Below, piece by piece: positions 1 through 8,049 of a stretch of DNA of 51,191 nucleotides. Every line of letters begins with the position of its first letter. Position 1 is the first letter of the stretch. Origin of the DNA: Hyphomicrobiales bacterium (GTDB lineage Bacteria > Pseudomonadota > Alphaproteobacteria > Rhizobiales > Rhizobiaceae); contig UCEZ01000068.1 of the NCBI GenBank assembly GCA_900471525.1, positions 1 through 51,191 of the forward strand, given 5' to 3'. The translations under genes were made by a program, and so were the position numbers. Below the pieces are notes generated by a model. It was not told the DNA's origin, searched no databases, and saw nothing but the letters and a program-made list of their open reading frames with translations.

Positions 1-40
1 TCCTTACGAAACGTTTGCGACGGTCAGCGTCGAAGTGCCT

Positions 41-922
41 TCAGCACACCGTCTTGAAACGGTCGACACAAATATCCAGCACCTCACCCGGATCGCGCTT
101 CCACCAGTTCCCGGCTGAAAAGATCTCGACTTCGCAATAGCCTTCATAACCGGTGCTCTCGACGGCACGGCGGATGGATTTCAGATCGGCGACACCGTCG
201 CCCATCATTCCGCGATCAAGGAGGACGTCCTGAGTATCCGCCATCCAGTCGCACAGGTGATATCCAGCAATCCGCTCCTTGCCGAGCCGGTTCAATTCCG
301 CCCCAAGGGACAAGTCCCACCAAACGTGATAGACATCGACGGCGACGCTGACGGCCGGATGCCCGATCGCCTCACACATGTCGACGGCGTCACGAACGGT
401 GACCAGACAAGATCTGTTTCCCCCATAGACGGGATGCAGCGGCTCTAGTGCCAGCGTTACATTGCCCTTGGCCGCGTGGGGTGCCGCTTCGGCAACCAAG
501 TCGCGCACCTGCTTCAAGCTTTCCTTCATCGAATGGGTATCCTCGACGATGCCGCCGACACAGATGGTGACGCAGGAGGCGCCCAGTGCCGAGGCCATAT
601 CGATCGACGCGTGAAAATCATCCATCGCGGCCTGCCGCGGCTTTGGCGCGAGCGGGCCGACGAGGAAAGGCGCGCGGCAAAGGCCGCAGACATCCAGACC
701 CGCCGCGCGTGTCCGCTCGCCGATTTCCACGGCCCTGCTGCCGATTTCCCGCCGCCAGAAGGCGATGGCGCCGAAGCCGCGCTTCGCACAGGCATCGATA
801 ATCTGCTCCGGCGACCAGCCGGCCCCCTGCCCTTCAACATTGTGGCCGAGGGTCGCAGTGTTGAGGGCAAGCGCCGAGTGATCGTCGAAGAAATCTCGCA
901 ATCCGTCCACACTACGCTCCAT
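41..922 (-). CDS. sugar phosphate isomerase/epimerase family (xylose-isomerase-like TIM barrel)
   Basis: The 293-residue protein has the AP-endonuclease-2/xylose-isomerase-like TIM-barrel pattern. Likely metal ligands are seen in order: Glu in 'LALEPLHP', Asp and His in 'AVDVYHVWWD', and Glu in 'CEVEIFSAG'. The family isomerises or epimerises sugars, keto-sugars or inososes, or dehydrates them; the exact reaction cannot be read from sequence. It is the last gene of a four-gene leftward unit (acyl-CoA dehydrogenase, SDR, DUF993, this gene), and its start overlaps the end of the DUF993 gene by 11 bases, implying translational coupling. There is no signal peptide, so it acts in the cytoplasm. 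The fold call is secure and the substrate is unknown. Confidence 0.85.
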   Translation of the reverse strand: MERSVDGLRDFFDDHSALALNTATLGHNVEGQGAGWSPEQIIDACAKRGFGAIAFWRREIGSRAVEIGERTRAAGLDVCGLCRAPFLVGPLAPKPRQAAMDDFHASIDMASALGASCVTICVGGIVEDTHSMKESLKQVRDLVAEAAPHAAKGNVTLALEPLHPVYGGNRSCLVTVRDAVDMCEAIGHPAVSVAVDVYHVWWDLSLGAELNRLGKERIAGYHLCDWMADTQDVLLDRGMMGDGVADLKSIRRAVESTGYEGYCEVEIFSAGNWWKRDPGEVLDICVDRFKTVC

Positions 923-2060
923 AGAAGGCCAGCGTCTTTTTCATCCGGCCGATAGCAAGATCGCCGTCTCTAAGCAGGCCGCACTGGTCGGCCAGTTTGA
1001 AGACCTCGGTGAAATAGGGCAGCGGTCGCATGGACTGCGCGCCGTTCAGCATGATGAAGTGATCCTGGAACCCGTTCAGCCAGGCAAGAAATACCACGCC
1101 CGTCTTGTAGTACTGCGTCGGCGCCCGGAAGATCAGCCGCGCCAGGGGCACCGTCGGATCAAGCACCGCGCGGAATCCCTTTGCGTCGCCGTCCTTCAGT
1201 CGCGACAACGCGAAGGCCGCGGCTGGCGCCAGCGGATCGAAGATGCCCAGCAAGGCGTGAGAATGGCCTTCCGCGTCGCCCTCGATCAATTCGGGATAGT
1301 TGAAATCGTCTCCCGTATACATTTTGACGCCTTCCGGCAGGCGCCGACGCATGACAACCTCCTTGTCCTTATCGAGCAGGGAGATCTTGATGCCATCGAC
1401 TTTCGAGATGTTTTCGCCGATGATCGTCAGCGCCGTTTCCATCGCCTCGTCGAAGCTGGCGGAGCCCCAGTAGCCGGTAAGTGCCGGGTCGAACATATCG
1501 CCCAGCCAGTGGAGGACCACTGGTTCGTCGCAAGCTGAAAGCGTATCCCGGTAGATGTCTATGTAGTCCTGTGGCCCCTTGGCGAGTGTGGCGAGCGCGC
1601 GGCTCGCCATCAGGATGATGCGACCGCCAATCTTCTGGATGGCCTCGATCTGCTCGCGATAGGCGCGGCGGACGTCATCGAGCGAGCGTGCATCATTGGG
1701 GCTCAGATGATCTGTGCCGGCGCCGTTGAAGACCAGCGCGTCGGGCACTTCCTGCTTGGTGCGGCGGATCAGCTCCAAAGCCCCCGGCCAATCCAGCCCC
1801 ATGCCGCGCTGCGCGGTGTCCATGGCTTCGGCGATGCCCAGGCCCAGTTCGTGCAAGTGGCGGCGGAAGGCCATTGTGGCCGTCCAATCGACAGACGCCG
1901 GACCCGACGGATCGCTTGCGGTCCAGGGATTGGCGACGACATGGGCGGCGGAAAGGACGACGCGATTGTAGTCGCGCGAAAATTCGGCCGTCTGGATCGG
2001 CGTGCCGGTCAGGCGATACGGCGACAGGCCGCCGTTCTCATCGGGAAGCTGTAAGTCCAT
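912..2060 (-). CDS. DUF993 / dihydrodipicolinate-synthase-like protein
   Basis: The 382-residue protein resembles the DUF993 family, which has the fold of the N-acetylneuraminate lyase/dihydrodipicolinate synthase aldolases. A lysine in 'VDGIKISLLDKDKEV' sits where class I aldolases of this fold carry the Schiff-base lysine; equating the two is my inference. The segment 'VFNGAGTDHLSP' lies upstream of it. Family members have no well-established reaction that I know of. It lies between an SDR (9-base gap) and a sugar isomerase (11-base overlap), so a carbon-carbon cleavage or dehydration acting on a keto-sugar or keto-acid fits the context. A classic DapA role is unlikely because the gene sits in a catabolic operon. 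Confidence 0.75.
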   Translation of the reverse strand: MDLQLPDENGGLSPYRLTGTPIQTAEFSRDYNRVVLSAAHVVANPWTASDPSGPASVDWTATMAFRRHLHELGLGIAEAMDTAQRGMGLDWPGALELIRRTKQEVPDALVFNGAGTDHLSPNDARSLDDVRRAYREQIEAIQKIGGRIILMASRALATLAKGPQDYIDIYRDTLSACDEPVVLHWLGDMFDPALTGYWGSASFDEAMETALTIIGENISKVDGIKISLLDKDKEVVMRRRLPEGVKMYTGDDFNYPELIEGDAEGHSHALLGIFDPLAPAAAFALSRLKDGDAKGFRAVLDPTVPLARLIFRAPTQYYKTGVVFLAWLNGFQDHFIMLNGAQSMRPLPYFTEVFKLADQCGLLRDGDLAIGRMKKTLAFYGA

Positions 2061-2069
2061 TTTCTATCC

Positions 2070-2852
2070 TCAAAACCGGGGAACAAGCATGCCTGCGTCT
2101 GCGGCGAGAACCTGCCCTGTCATATACGGCAGGCCGCCTGTCGCCAGTGTCGCGACGATCCGGCCCATATCAGCGGGTTTGCCAAGACGAGGAATAAGGG
2201 TTAACCCCTCGTCCTCGATGCGGCGGCGATAGGTTTCCGACACCGCCTTCGTCATATCCGTCTCGATCAGTCCAGGTTGCACATCGAAAACGGCGATGTT
2301 TTCTGAGCCGAGCCGTGCTGCGAAGACCTTGGAGATCATCGCAGCAGCGGCCTTGGAGGCGCAGTATTCACCGCGCAGGATCGATGCCGCTGTCGCGTTC
2401 GACGAGGTTACATTGACGATACTGTAGAACCGCCCATCTGCGCGATCGCGCTTGACGACCCGGCGTGCAAAAGCCTGCGACAGGAAGAAGTGCGCCTTGG
2501 CGTTAACGGCCATGCAGCGGTCGTAGCTTTCCTCGGTGACGTCGAGCAGATCGCCGCGCCGCAGGACCGACACGCCCGCATTGTTGACCAGGGTTGTCAG
2601 CGGGCCACATTCGGCCTCGGCCGCATCCAGCATCTGTTCGTGCCGTGCAAGCAGGCTGATATCGCCGGGGACCTTGACCGCTTTGACGCCCTTTGCCTGA
2701 ACGGTGGCTACGGCGGCATCGAGTTCCTCGCTCTCGCTGTAGCCGTTGATGGCGACGTTGAAGCCGTGGTCAGCCAGATCCAAAGCGATCGCAAGGCCGA
2801 TGCCACGGCTGGAGCCGGTGACAAGGGCAGCATGTGCAAGAGTTGCGCTCAT
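2070..2852 (-). CDS. short-chain dehydrogenase/reductase (SDR)
   Basis: This is a classical SDR of 260 residues. It has the TGxxxGxG cofactor motif at residues 12-19, NNAG at 90-93, and a catalytic Ser near 150 with Tyr163-x3-Lys167. An open frame extends 64 codons further upstream, but the start at 2852 gives the normal family length and overlaps the stop of the acyl-CoA dehydrogenase gene by four bases (ATGA), so the longer form is rejected. In this operon it could oxidise a 3-hydroxyacyl-CoA or a sugar hydroxyl with NAD(P). The substrate is not determinable. Confidence 0.88.
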   Translation of the reverse strand: MSATLAHAALVTGSSRGIGLAIALDLADHGFNVAINGYSESEELDAAVATVQAKGVKAVKVPGDISLLARHEQMLDAAEAECGPLTTLVNNAGVSVLRRGDLLDVTEESYDRCMAVNAKAHFFLSQAFARRVVKRDRADGRFYSIVNVTSSNATAASILRGEYCASKAAAAMISKVFAARLGSENIAVFDVQPGLIETDMTKAVSETYRRRIEDEGLTLIPRLGKPADMGRIVATLATGGLPYMTGQVLAADAGMLVPRF

Positions 2853-3994
2853 CCTCGCGCTCCATGCTTGACCAGCTCGCGCGCGATGATCATGCGCTGG
2901 ATCTGGTTGGTTCCTTCGTAAATTTGGGTAATCTTGGCATCGCGATAGAGCCGCTCTACCTCGAAACCGCGAATGTAGCCGCTGCCCCCGAAGACCTGGA
3001 TGGCGTCGGCCGAACGGGCGACCGCCATGTCGCCTGCAAAGCACTTGGCCATCGAGCAGGCCTTGGTGGCGTTTTCGCCGCGATCAAGTTTTCCCGCCGC
3101 GCTGTGGACTAGGAGACGCGCGGCCTCGATGTCCTTGGCCATGTCGGCCAACAGCCATTGCACGCCCTGGAAATCGGCAATCTTCGAGCCGAACTGCTTG
3201 CGCTGCTGCGCATAGTCAAGTGCTGCCTCCAGACCTGCCTGGCCAATGCCGACAGCAAGGGAAGCGATGCCGACCCGACCCTTGTCGAGTACGCTCATCA
3301 TCATGTGAAAGCCTCGCCCTTCCTCGCCAAGGAGCGCTTCGGGCGGCAGTATCACATCGGTAAAATTGAGCGCGCCGACCTGGCTCGCCCGCTGACCCAT
3401 CTTGTGTTCCTTCGGTCCCCGCTCGACACCCTTGGCATGGAGATCGACGATGAAAATGCTCATGCCCTTGTGGCCGGCACTTTTGTCTGTCCTTGCGAGA
3501 ACGAAACCGACATCTGCGACCGGCGCATTGTGGATCCAGATCTTTCCACCATTCAGCCGCCAACCCTCTCCGTCCCGCTCCGCCGTGGTGCGGATGCCCG
3601 AAACGTCCGTTCCGGCTTCCGGCTCGGTGATGCAATAGGCGGCCTTCTTTTTCGCCGTCATCACCGGAGCAAGCCACTCGTCCCGCTGCTGAGACGTTCC
3701 GTGGCGAACCAACAGCGTGGAGATCAACTCGACAAGGCCGCATTGGTCGGCAACCGATGCGTAACCGCGTGAAAGCTCTTCCATGACGAGGGCATAGGTC
3801 AACGTGTCAAAGCCCGGACCGCCCATGGCTTCCGGCACGGCGATGCCGAAAAGACCGAGTTCACCCATTTGCTCGTAGAGCTCGGCGGGAAATCGTTCTT
3901 CGCGATCCAGGGTTTCAGCAACCGGGCGAATCACGTCCTCGGCAAATTGCCGGGCCATGTCCCGCACCTGCTCTTGAACCTCGGTCAAAATCAT
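2849..3994 (-). CDS. acyl-CoA dehydrogenase
   Basis: At 381 residues this is a normal-length FAD-dependent acyl-CoA dehydrogenase. The N-terminal helical domain is followed by the flavin-binding segment 'CITEPEAGTDVSG', and the C-terminal helices contain 'IYEGTNQIQ', where Glu near residue 360 corresponds to the catalytic base of short-chain members. It introduces an alpha,beta double bond into an acyl-CoA and passes electrons to ETF. It is the first gene of a leftward operon. The operator-like palindrome at 4016-4029 lies only 21 bases upstream of the start, suggesting direct repression by the local TetR protein. With the CoA-transferase and enoyl-CoA hydratase at 13-15.5 kb it forms a beta-oxidation-like branch. 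Confidence 0.93.
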   Translation of the reverse strand: MILTEVQEQVRDMARQFAEDVIRPVAETLDREERFPAELYEQMGELGLFGIAVPEAMGGPGFDTLTYALVMEELSRGYASVADQCGLVELISTLLVRHGTSQQRDEWLAPVMTAKKKAAYCITEPEAGTDVSGIRTTAERDGEGWRLNGGKIWIHNAPVADVGFVLARTDKSAGHKGMSIFIVDLHAKGVERGPKEHKMGQRASQVGALNFTDVILPPEALLGEEGRGFHMMMSVLDKGRVGIASLAVGIGQAGLEAALDYAQQRKQFGSKIADFQGVQWLLADMAKDIEAARLLVHSAAGKLDRGENATKACSMAKCFAGDMAVARSADAIQVFGGSGYIRGFEVERLYRDAKITQIYEGTNQIQRMIIARELVKHGARG

Positions 3995-4015
3995 GACGAA
4001 CTCCTATCAATACTA

Positions 4016-4029
4016 TAACCAGTTAGTTA
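4016..4029. promoter_or_regulatory. TetR-regulon operator, copy a
   Basis: TAACCAGTTAGTTA fits the palindrome TAACY-N4-RGTTA exactly. It lies 21 bases upstream of the acyl-CoA dehydrogenase start, and the flank on one side (TAAGTAACT on the minus strand) matches the other copies. It is one of seven copies in 1-26 kb. Confidence 0.75.
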
Positions 4030-4104
4030 CTTATTAGCATCGCGAGTGGCCGTGGTCAAGTCGATGCATGTCGATACGGGATGGCCTGAGCCGCGCCTCC
4101 ACCG

Positions 4105-5103
4105 TCAGGAAGTTGGCCATTCGAAAACAAGGAACGGCTCAGAAATCCTGCGTTCCAGCAAAGCTCCGTAAACCGCGGCTGGATCTGCCGGCGACAATTT
4201 TCGCATGAGCCCGCTCAACGGGATGCGGTCTTCGGAAAGCCACTTCAAGGCCTTGGCAAATCCTGTGAAGATGCTGTGTGGGCTGTTGTTGTAACCTTCC
4301 AGGAGTTCGGCCCATTTGAACCCTTTGCCAAGCAGCGGATACTCCCACTCCCAGCCGCTTCGCAGAAGGACGAAATTGTTGAAGACCGCATGCAGGATGT
4401 CGTGGGCGTAGAGCTCGGTATGACGTTTCCACGGAACGCCGATCAGCACCACTTCGCCATGCTGGCGAGCGACGCGGCAGCCACCCAGAACGGCCTTTTC
4501 ATGACCGGAGCAATCGACGACCAGTGCAACTTTGCCTGATATCTTGGGATCGTCTACCGGCATGTCGGCGAAGGTCGAGGCGACGCCGGAGGTCTCGATC
4601 TGAGCGCGGCGAACGGCGTCCGGCTCGACGACGGACACCTCGTAACCGGAAAGCTTGAAGATATGGGCGGCGAGATAACCGACAGGTCCTGCGCCGCTAA
4701 TGATGACGCGGTCGCCCGGTCTCGCCTTTGTCGTCATCAGTGTCGTCATGGAAACGCCGATCAGGCGTGCAACGACAGCCGTTTCATCGGCAAGACCGTC
4801 CGGCACAGGAAGGGTGAAGCGACGGTCGACCTGCTGGAAACTTCTATGTGGTCCCATGCAGAAGAGGCGCTCGCCGGTTTCGATATCTTTGACGTCTTTG
4901 CCACATTCCTCAACTTCGAAGACGGCGGCGTAGCCGGGCCGGACGGGAAATTCGTCGCCCTCCGCCCATGCGAGTTCTGTACCCGGACTAACGAGTGTTG
5001 CAAGCGTGCGACCGCGCACTTCACAGTCGCCAAGCGGCGGCTTTTCGCAGTCCTGCAGCATGAAGCTGCCTCTGTGCGGGAAAATGATCTCCTTGCCGGA
5101 CAT
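4105..5103 (-). CDS. medium-chain dehydrogenase/reductase, zinc ligands absent
   Basis: The 332-residue protein belongs to the MDR (alcohol dehydrogenase/threonine dehydrogenase-like) superfamily. The Rossmann motif 'ISGAGPVGYLAAH' is clear. The N-terminal catalytic-zinc signature is missing: 'SPGTELAWAEG' and 'FPVRPGYAAVFEV' stand where CGxC and GHE normally occur, and the four-cysteine structural site is absent. It may therefore be a zinc-independent reductase or an enzyme on a bulky substrate. Start 5103 is preceded by AAGGA; an in-frame ATG at 5124, touching the ATPase stop, is possible. It is the last gene of the leftward VOC-CUT1 importer unit and probably acts on the imported compound. 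Confidence 0.82.
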   Translation of the reverse strand: MSGKEIIFPHRGSFMLQDCEKPPLGDCEVRGRTLATLVSPGTELAWAEGDEFPVRPGYAAVFEVEECGKDVKDIETGERLFCMGPHRSFQQVDRRFTLPVPDGLADETAVVARLIGVSMTTLMTTKARPGDRVIISGAGPVGYLAAHIFKLSGYEVSVVEPDAVRRAQIETSGVASTFADMPVDDPKISGKVALVVDCSGHEKAVLGGCRVARQHGEVVLIGVPWKRHTELYAHDILHAVFNNFVLLRSGWEWEYPLLGKGFKWAELLEGYNNSPHSIFTGFAKALKWLSEDRIPLSGLMRKLSPADPAAVYGALLERRISEPFLVFEWPTS

Positions 5104-5125
5104 ATGGTCTAATCCTTTTTCCATT

Positions 5126-6205
5126 TCAGAGCGCCTGACCGCTCTCGCTGTCGAACAAATGCAGACCCGCCTGATTGAAGACGACCTTGACGGTCTCATC
5201 CGGAGCCGGCCGTTCACCGGCGGGGATTTGCGCTATAAATTCCTGCGTGCCGACCCGGAGATCGACGAGGGCCTCGACACCGAGATATTCCACGACCTCG
5301 ACGCGGGCTTCGATGGCGCCCGGTTCACCGGCCCGGGCAAGGCGGACGTCGCTGGGGCGGATGCCGAGCGTCACCGCCTGGCCGGGTGTGAGCTTTCCGC
5401 TCTTGTCCACCGGCGCGGCGATGGTGAATGCGGCGGATGAGAGCACCGGTCCCTTGTCGCCGCGCTCCACCGTCATGCGGAAGAGGTTCATGGAAGGACT
5501 GCCGATGAATGTCGCGACAAAGAGGTTCTTCGGATGCGCGAAGACCTCTTCGGGAGAGCCAATCTGCTCGATATAGCCGTCCTTCATGATGACGATCTTG
5601 TCGGCGAGCGTCATCGCCTCTACCTGATCATGAGTGACGTAGATGACCGTGGTCCCGAGCTGCTTGTGGAGCTTGGCGATTTCCATTCGGACCTGCGTGC
5701 GCAGTTTCGCGTCCAGATTTGACAGCGGCTCATCGAAGAGAAACACTTCCGGTGTGCGCACCATCGCCCGGGCCATCGCCACGCGCTGACGCTGCCCCCC
5801 CGAAAGCTGCGCCGGCTTGCGCTGCAAAAGCGCGTCCAGCCCCAGCATGCCGGCAACACCCGCTATCTTGGCATCGACCTCCGCCTTCGAAAGCTTCTGT
5901 GGCTTGAGCGCAAACTCCATGTTTTGGCGCACTGTCATATGCGGATAGAGCGCGTAATTCTGGAACACCATCGCGATCTTGCGATCCTTCGGCGGACGGT
6001 CGTTGATGACTTCGCCGGCGATGCAGATTTCACCGCCCGACACGTCTTCGAGACCGGCAACCATGCGCAGCGTCGTTGTCTTGCCGCAGCCGGATGGCCC
6101 GAGCAGGACGACGAACTCGCCGTCGGTGATGTCGAGATCGACGCCATGCACGACCTTGAAGGCGCCGAAGGCTTTCACAACATTGGTAAGGGAAACAGAT
6201 GCCAA
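5126..6205 (-). CDS. CUT1 ABC importer ATPase (MalK/UgpC type)
   Basis: The 359-residue ATPase has Walker A GPSGCGKT at residues 36-43, the Q-loop at 'VFQNYALYPH', signature LSGGQ at 134-138, Walker B 'VFLFDEP' at 154-160 and the H-loop 'YVTHDQVEA'. A C-terminal TOBE/MalK-like regulatory domain follows (about 235-359). It powers uptake through the two permeases encoded just upstream. It sits 39 bases downstream of the inner permease in the same leftward operon. A single gene presumably supplies both nucleotide-binding domains, as is usual for carbohydrate uptake transporter family 1. Confidence 0.95.
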   Translation of the reverse strand: MASVSLTNVVKAFGAFKVVHGVDLDITDGEFVVLLGPSGCGKTTTLRMVAGLEDVSGGEICIAGEVINDRPPKDRKIAMVFQNYALYPHMTVRQNMEFALKPQKLSKAEVDAKIAGVAGMLGLDALLQRKPAQLSGGQRQRVAMARAMVRTPEVFLFDEPLSNLDAKLRTQVRMEIAKLHKQLGTTVIYVTHDQVEAMTLADKIVIMKDGYIEQIGSPEEVFAHPKNLFVATFIGSPSMNLFRMTVERGDKGPVLSSAAFTIAAPVDKSGKLTPGQAVTLGIRPSDVRLARAGEPGAIEARVEVVEYLGVEALVDLRVGTQEFIAQIPAGERPAPDETVKVVFNQAGLHLFDSESGQAL

Positions 6206-6244
6206 GATTTTTCCTCCGCAGGGCAGTCGCAGTTGCTGCCGGGC

Positions 6245-7069
6245 CTATTTGACGGATCCGAGCGTCAGGCCCTTGACCAGCCATTTCTGGCAGGTGAGCA
6301 CGAAGATGACGCCGGGAATGAGAATGATGAAGGAGCCGGCCATGATGCGGCCCCACTGCACCGCGTCGCTGCTCCAGAACGACATGACGGCGACGGTGGC
6401 GGTCTGCGCGCTGGAACCGGTCAGCATCAGGGCAAACAGGAACTCGTTCCACGAGAAGATGAAGCAGAAGACGGCGCAGACGGCGAGACCGGGCGCTGCC
6501 AGCGGCAGGGTGATCCGGTAGAAAATCTCCACGATCCCGTAACCGTCCACCTGCGCGGCTTCCTCCAGCGCCTCAGGCACCTCGTCGAAGAAACCCTTCA
6601 TCAGCCAGACCGTCAGCGGAATGTTCGCCGTCGAGTAAACGATGATCAATGCCAGCGGCGTGTCGAGCAGACCCACCGACTTGAAGATGATGTAATAGGG
6701 CACGACGACGGCGATCGGCGGGAACATCCGCATTGACAGGATCCAGAATGCTGCATCGTTGATGCGCGGATGGCGGATGCGCGACAGGGCAAAGGCGCCA
6801 AGCGAACCGACCGTCACGCTGAAGGCGGTGGAACCAAGCGTGACGATAAGGCTGTTGAGGATGTTCTGGTGGAACGGCCGCAGCGTGAAGAGATCGACAT
6901 AGTGCTGTAGCGTCGGTGTGAAAAAAACCGTCGGCGGGCGCGAGAACATATCCGCCGACGGCTTCAGGGAGGAGGCCAGGATAAGGTAGATCGGGATCAT
7001 GAAGATGATCAGGATGATCCCGGTCACGATGTAGACGAACGTCGCCTGTCTGGTGCTGATCTTGTTCAT
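6245..7069 (-). CDS. CUT1 ABC importer permease (MalG type)
   Basis: The 274-residue inner-membrane protein begins with a hydrophobic segment ('FVYIVTGIILIIFMIPIYLIL') and has about six membrane segments. The cytoplasmic EAA loop that docks to the ATPase is visible as 'EALEEAAQVDGYGIVEIFYRITLPL'-like sequence around residues 165-190. Length and loop position match MalG-type permeases. It is 27 bases downstream of the partner permease. Substrate specificity cannot be derived from it. Confidence 0.93.
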   Translation of the reverse strand: MNKISTRQATFVYIVTGIILIIFMIPIYLILASSLKPSADMFSRPPTVFFTPTLQHYVDLFTLRPFHQNILNSLIVTLGSTAFSVTVGSLGAFALSRIRHPRINDAAFWILSMRMFPPIAVVVPYYIIFKSVGLLDTPLALIIVYSTANIPLTVWLMKGFFDEVPEALEEAAQVDGYGIVEIFYRITLPLAAPGLAVCAVFCFIFSWNEFLFALMLTGSSAQTATVAVMSFWSSDAVQWGRIMAGSFIILIPGVIFVLTCQKWLVKGLTLGSVK

Positions 7070-7096
7070 TGCAGGTTCTCCTTCTGCCGGCGCGCC

Positions 7097-7984
7097 TTAT
7101 CGGGCGACAGCGCTTTTCTGCATCGATTTGAAGAACAGGGTGATCAGCACCGAAATGATGATCAGCGAAACGAAGGAGGCTGCAGCACCGACACCCATGC
7201 GCCAGAAGGTGAAGCTCTGACGATAGATGTAGAGTGCGATCGTTTCCGTCGCGTCGCCAGGCCCGCCCTTGGTCAGGACGAAGATGATGTCGTAGATCTT
7301 GAACGCATCGATGGCGCGCAGGAACAGGAGACTGATGAGCACCGGTTTCAGCTGTGGCAACGTCACATAGAGAAACACGTCGATCCTGGAATTGCCGTCG
7401 ATCAGCGCCGCTTCGTAGGGCTCGGGCGACAGGCTCTGGAGAGCGGCGGCCGTGCCCATCATCACAAAGGGTGTCCACTGCCAGATATCGGCGATCGCGA
7501 TCGCCGTCAGAGCCCATTGGGTACTTGTGATCCACGGGATCGGGTTGATGCCGATCAGGCCAATGAAGTAGTTCAGATAGCCAAGTTCGGGAAAGTAGAT
7601 GAACAGCCAGACGAGACCGACGATGACCGGCGAGATCATCATCGGAATGAGAAGAAGAGTGCGGATAGCGGCCATCCCCGGCAGCCGCTGCGTCACCAGA
7701 AGCGCCAGGCCCACGCCGATGACGAACTGAAAGGTCAGTGTGACCGCCATCAGCTTGAAGGTGATCCACATGCTATGCATGAATGGGCCGGAGGTCAGCA
7801 CTTCCTGGAAGTTCGCCAAGCCAACAAAAATTCGCGGGATGAAGGGCTTTGCCAGATCATAGTTCCGGAAGCTCAGATAGAGCGCGTAGAGCATGGGATA
7901 GATGGTCGTCAGGAAGAGAACCGCTACCGTCGGCAGCAGAAACACCCCCGCAATCGTCCTGTTGCGCCTGTTGACATAACCCAT
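7097..7984 (-). CDS. CUT1 ABC importer permease (MalF type)
   Basis: The 295-residue polytopic membrane protein has a short positively charged N terminus ('MGYVNRRNRTIAG') followed by about six transmembrane helices. Its EAA loop is recognisable around 'PEPYEAALIDGNSRIDVFLY'. It resembles the MalF/UgpA partners of sugar importers, in the version without the long periplasmic insert. It follows the binding-protein gene after a 65-base gap that holds a strong hairpin (8008-8042), which probably lowers its expression relative to the binding protein. Confidence 0.93.
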   Translation of the reverse strand: MGYVNRRNRTIAGVFLLPTVAVLFLTTIYPMLYALYLSFRNYDLAKPFIPRIFVGLANFQEVLTSGPFMHSMWITFKLMAVTLTFQFVIGVGLALLVTQRLPGMAAIRTLLLIPMMISPVIVGLVWLFIYFPELGYLNYFIGLIGINPIPWITSTQWALTAIAIADIWQWTPFVMMGTAAALQSLSPEPYEAALIDGNSRIDVFLYVTLPQLKPVLISLLFLRAIDAFKIYDIIFVLTKGGPGDATETIALYIYRQSFTFWRMGVGAAASFVSLIIISVLITLFFKSMQKSAVAR

Positions 7985-8007
7985 TGAACTCTCCCGAATT
8001 TCGTTAC

Positions 8008-8042
8008 CCGCTCGCTCCGGCGCAGGCCACCGGAGCGAGCGG
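8008..8042 (-). other. intercistronic mRNA hairpin between binding protein and permease
   Basis: A perfect 13-base-pair inverted repeat (CCGCTCGCTCCGG / CCGGAGCGAGCGG) with a 9-base loop lies eight bases after the binding-protein stop and before the permease start. No U-run follows on the minus strand, so an mRNA-stabilising or partial-attenuation element is more likely than a full terminator. Such hairpins are known to raise binding-protein over permease levels in other ABC operons such as malEFG. Confidence 0.7.
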
Positions 8043-8049
8043 CGTGTGG

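Noticed and set aside
5924..6736. A 270-codon plus-strand frame rich in Asp, Glu, His and Arg
   Set aside because: It is antisense to the CUT1 ATPase and permease; the composition is that of a reverse-frame shadow of membrane-protein codons.
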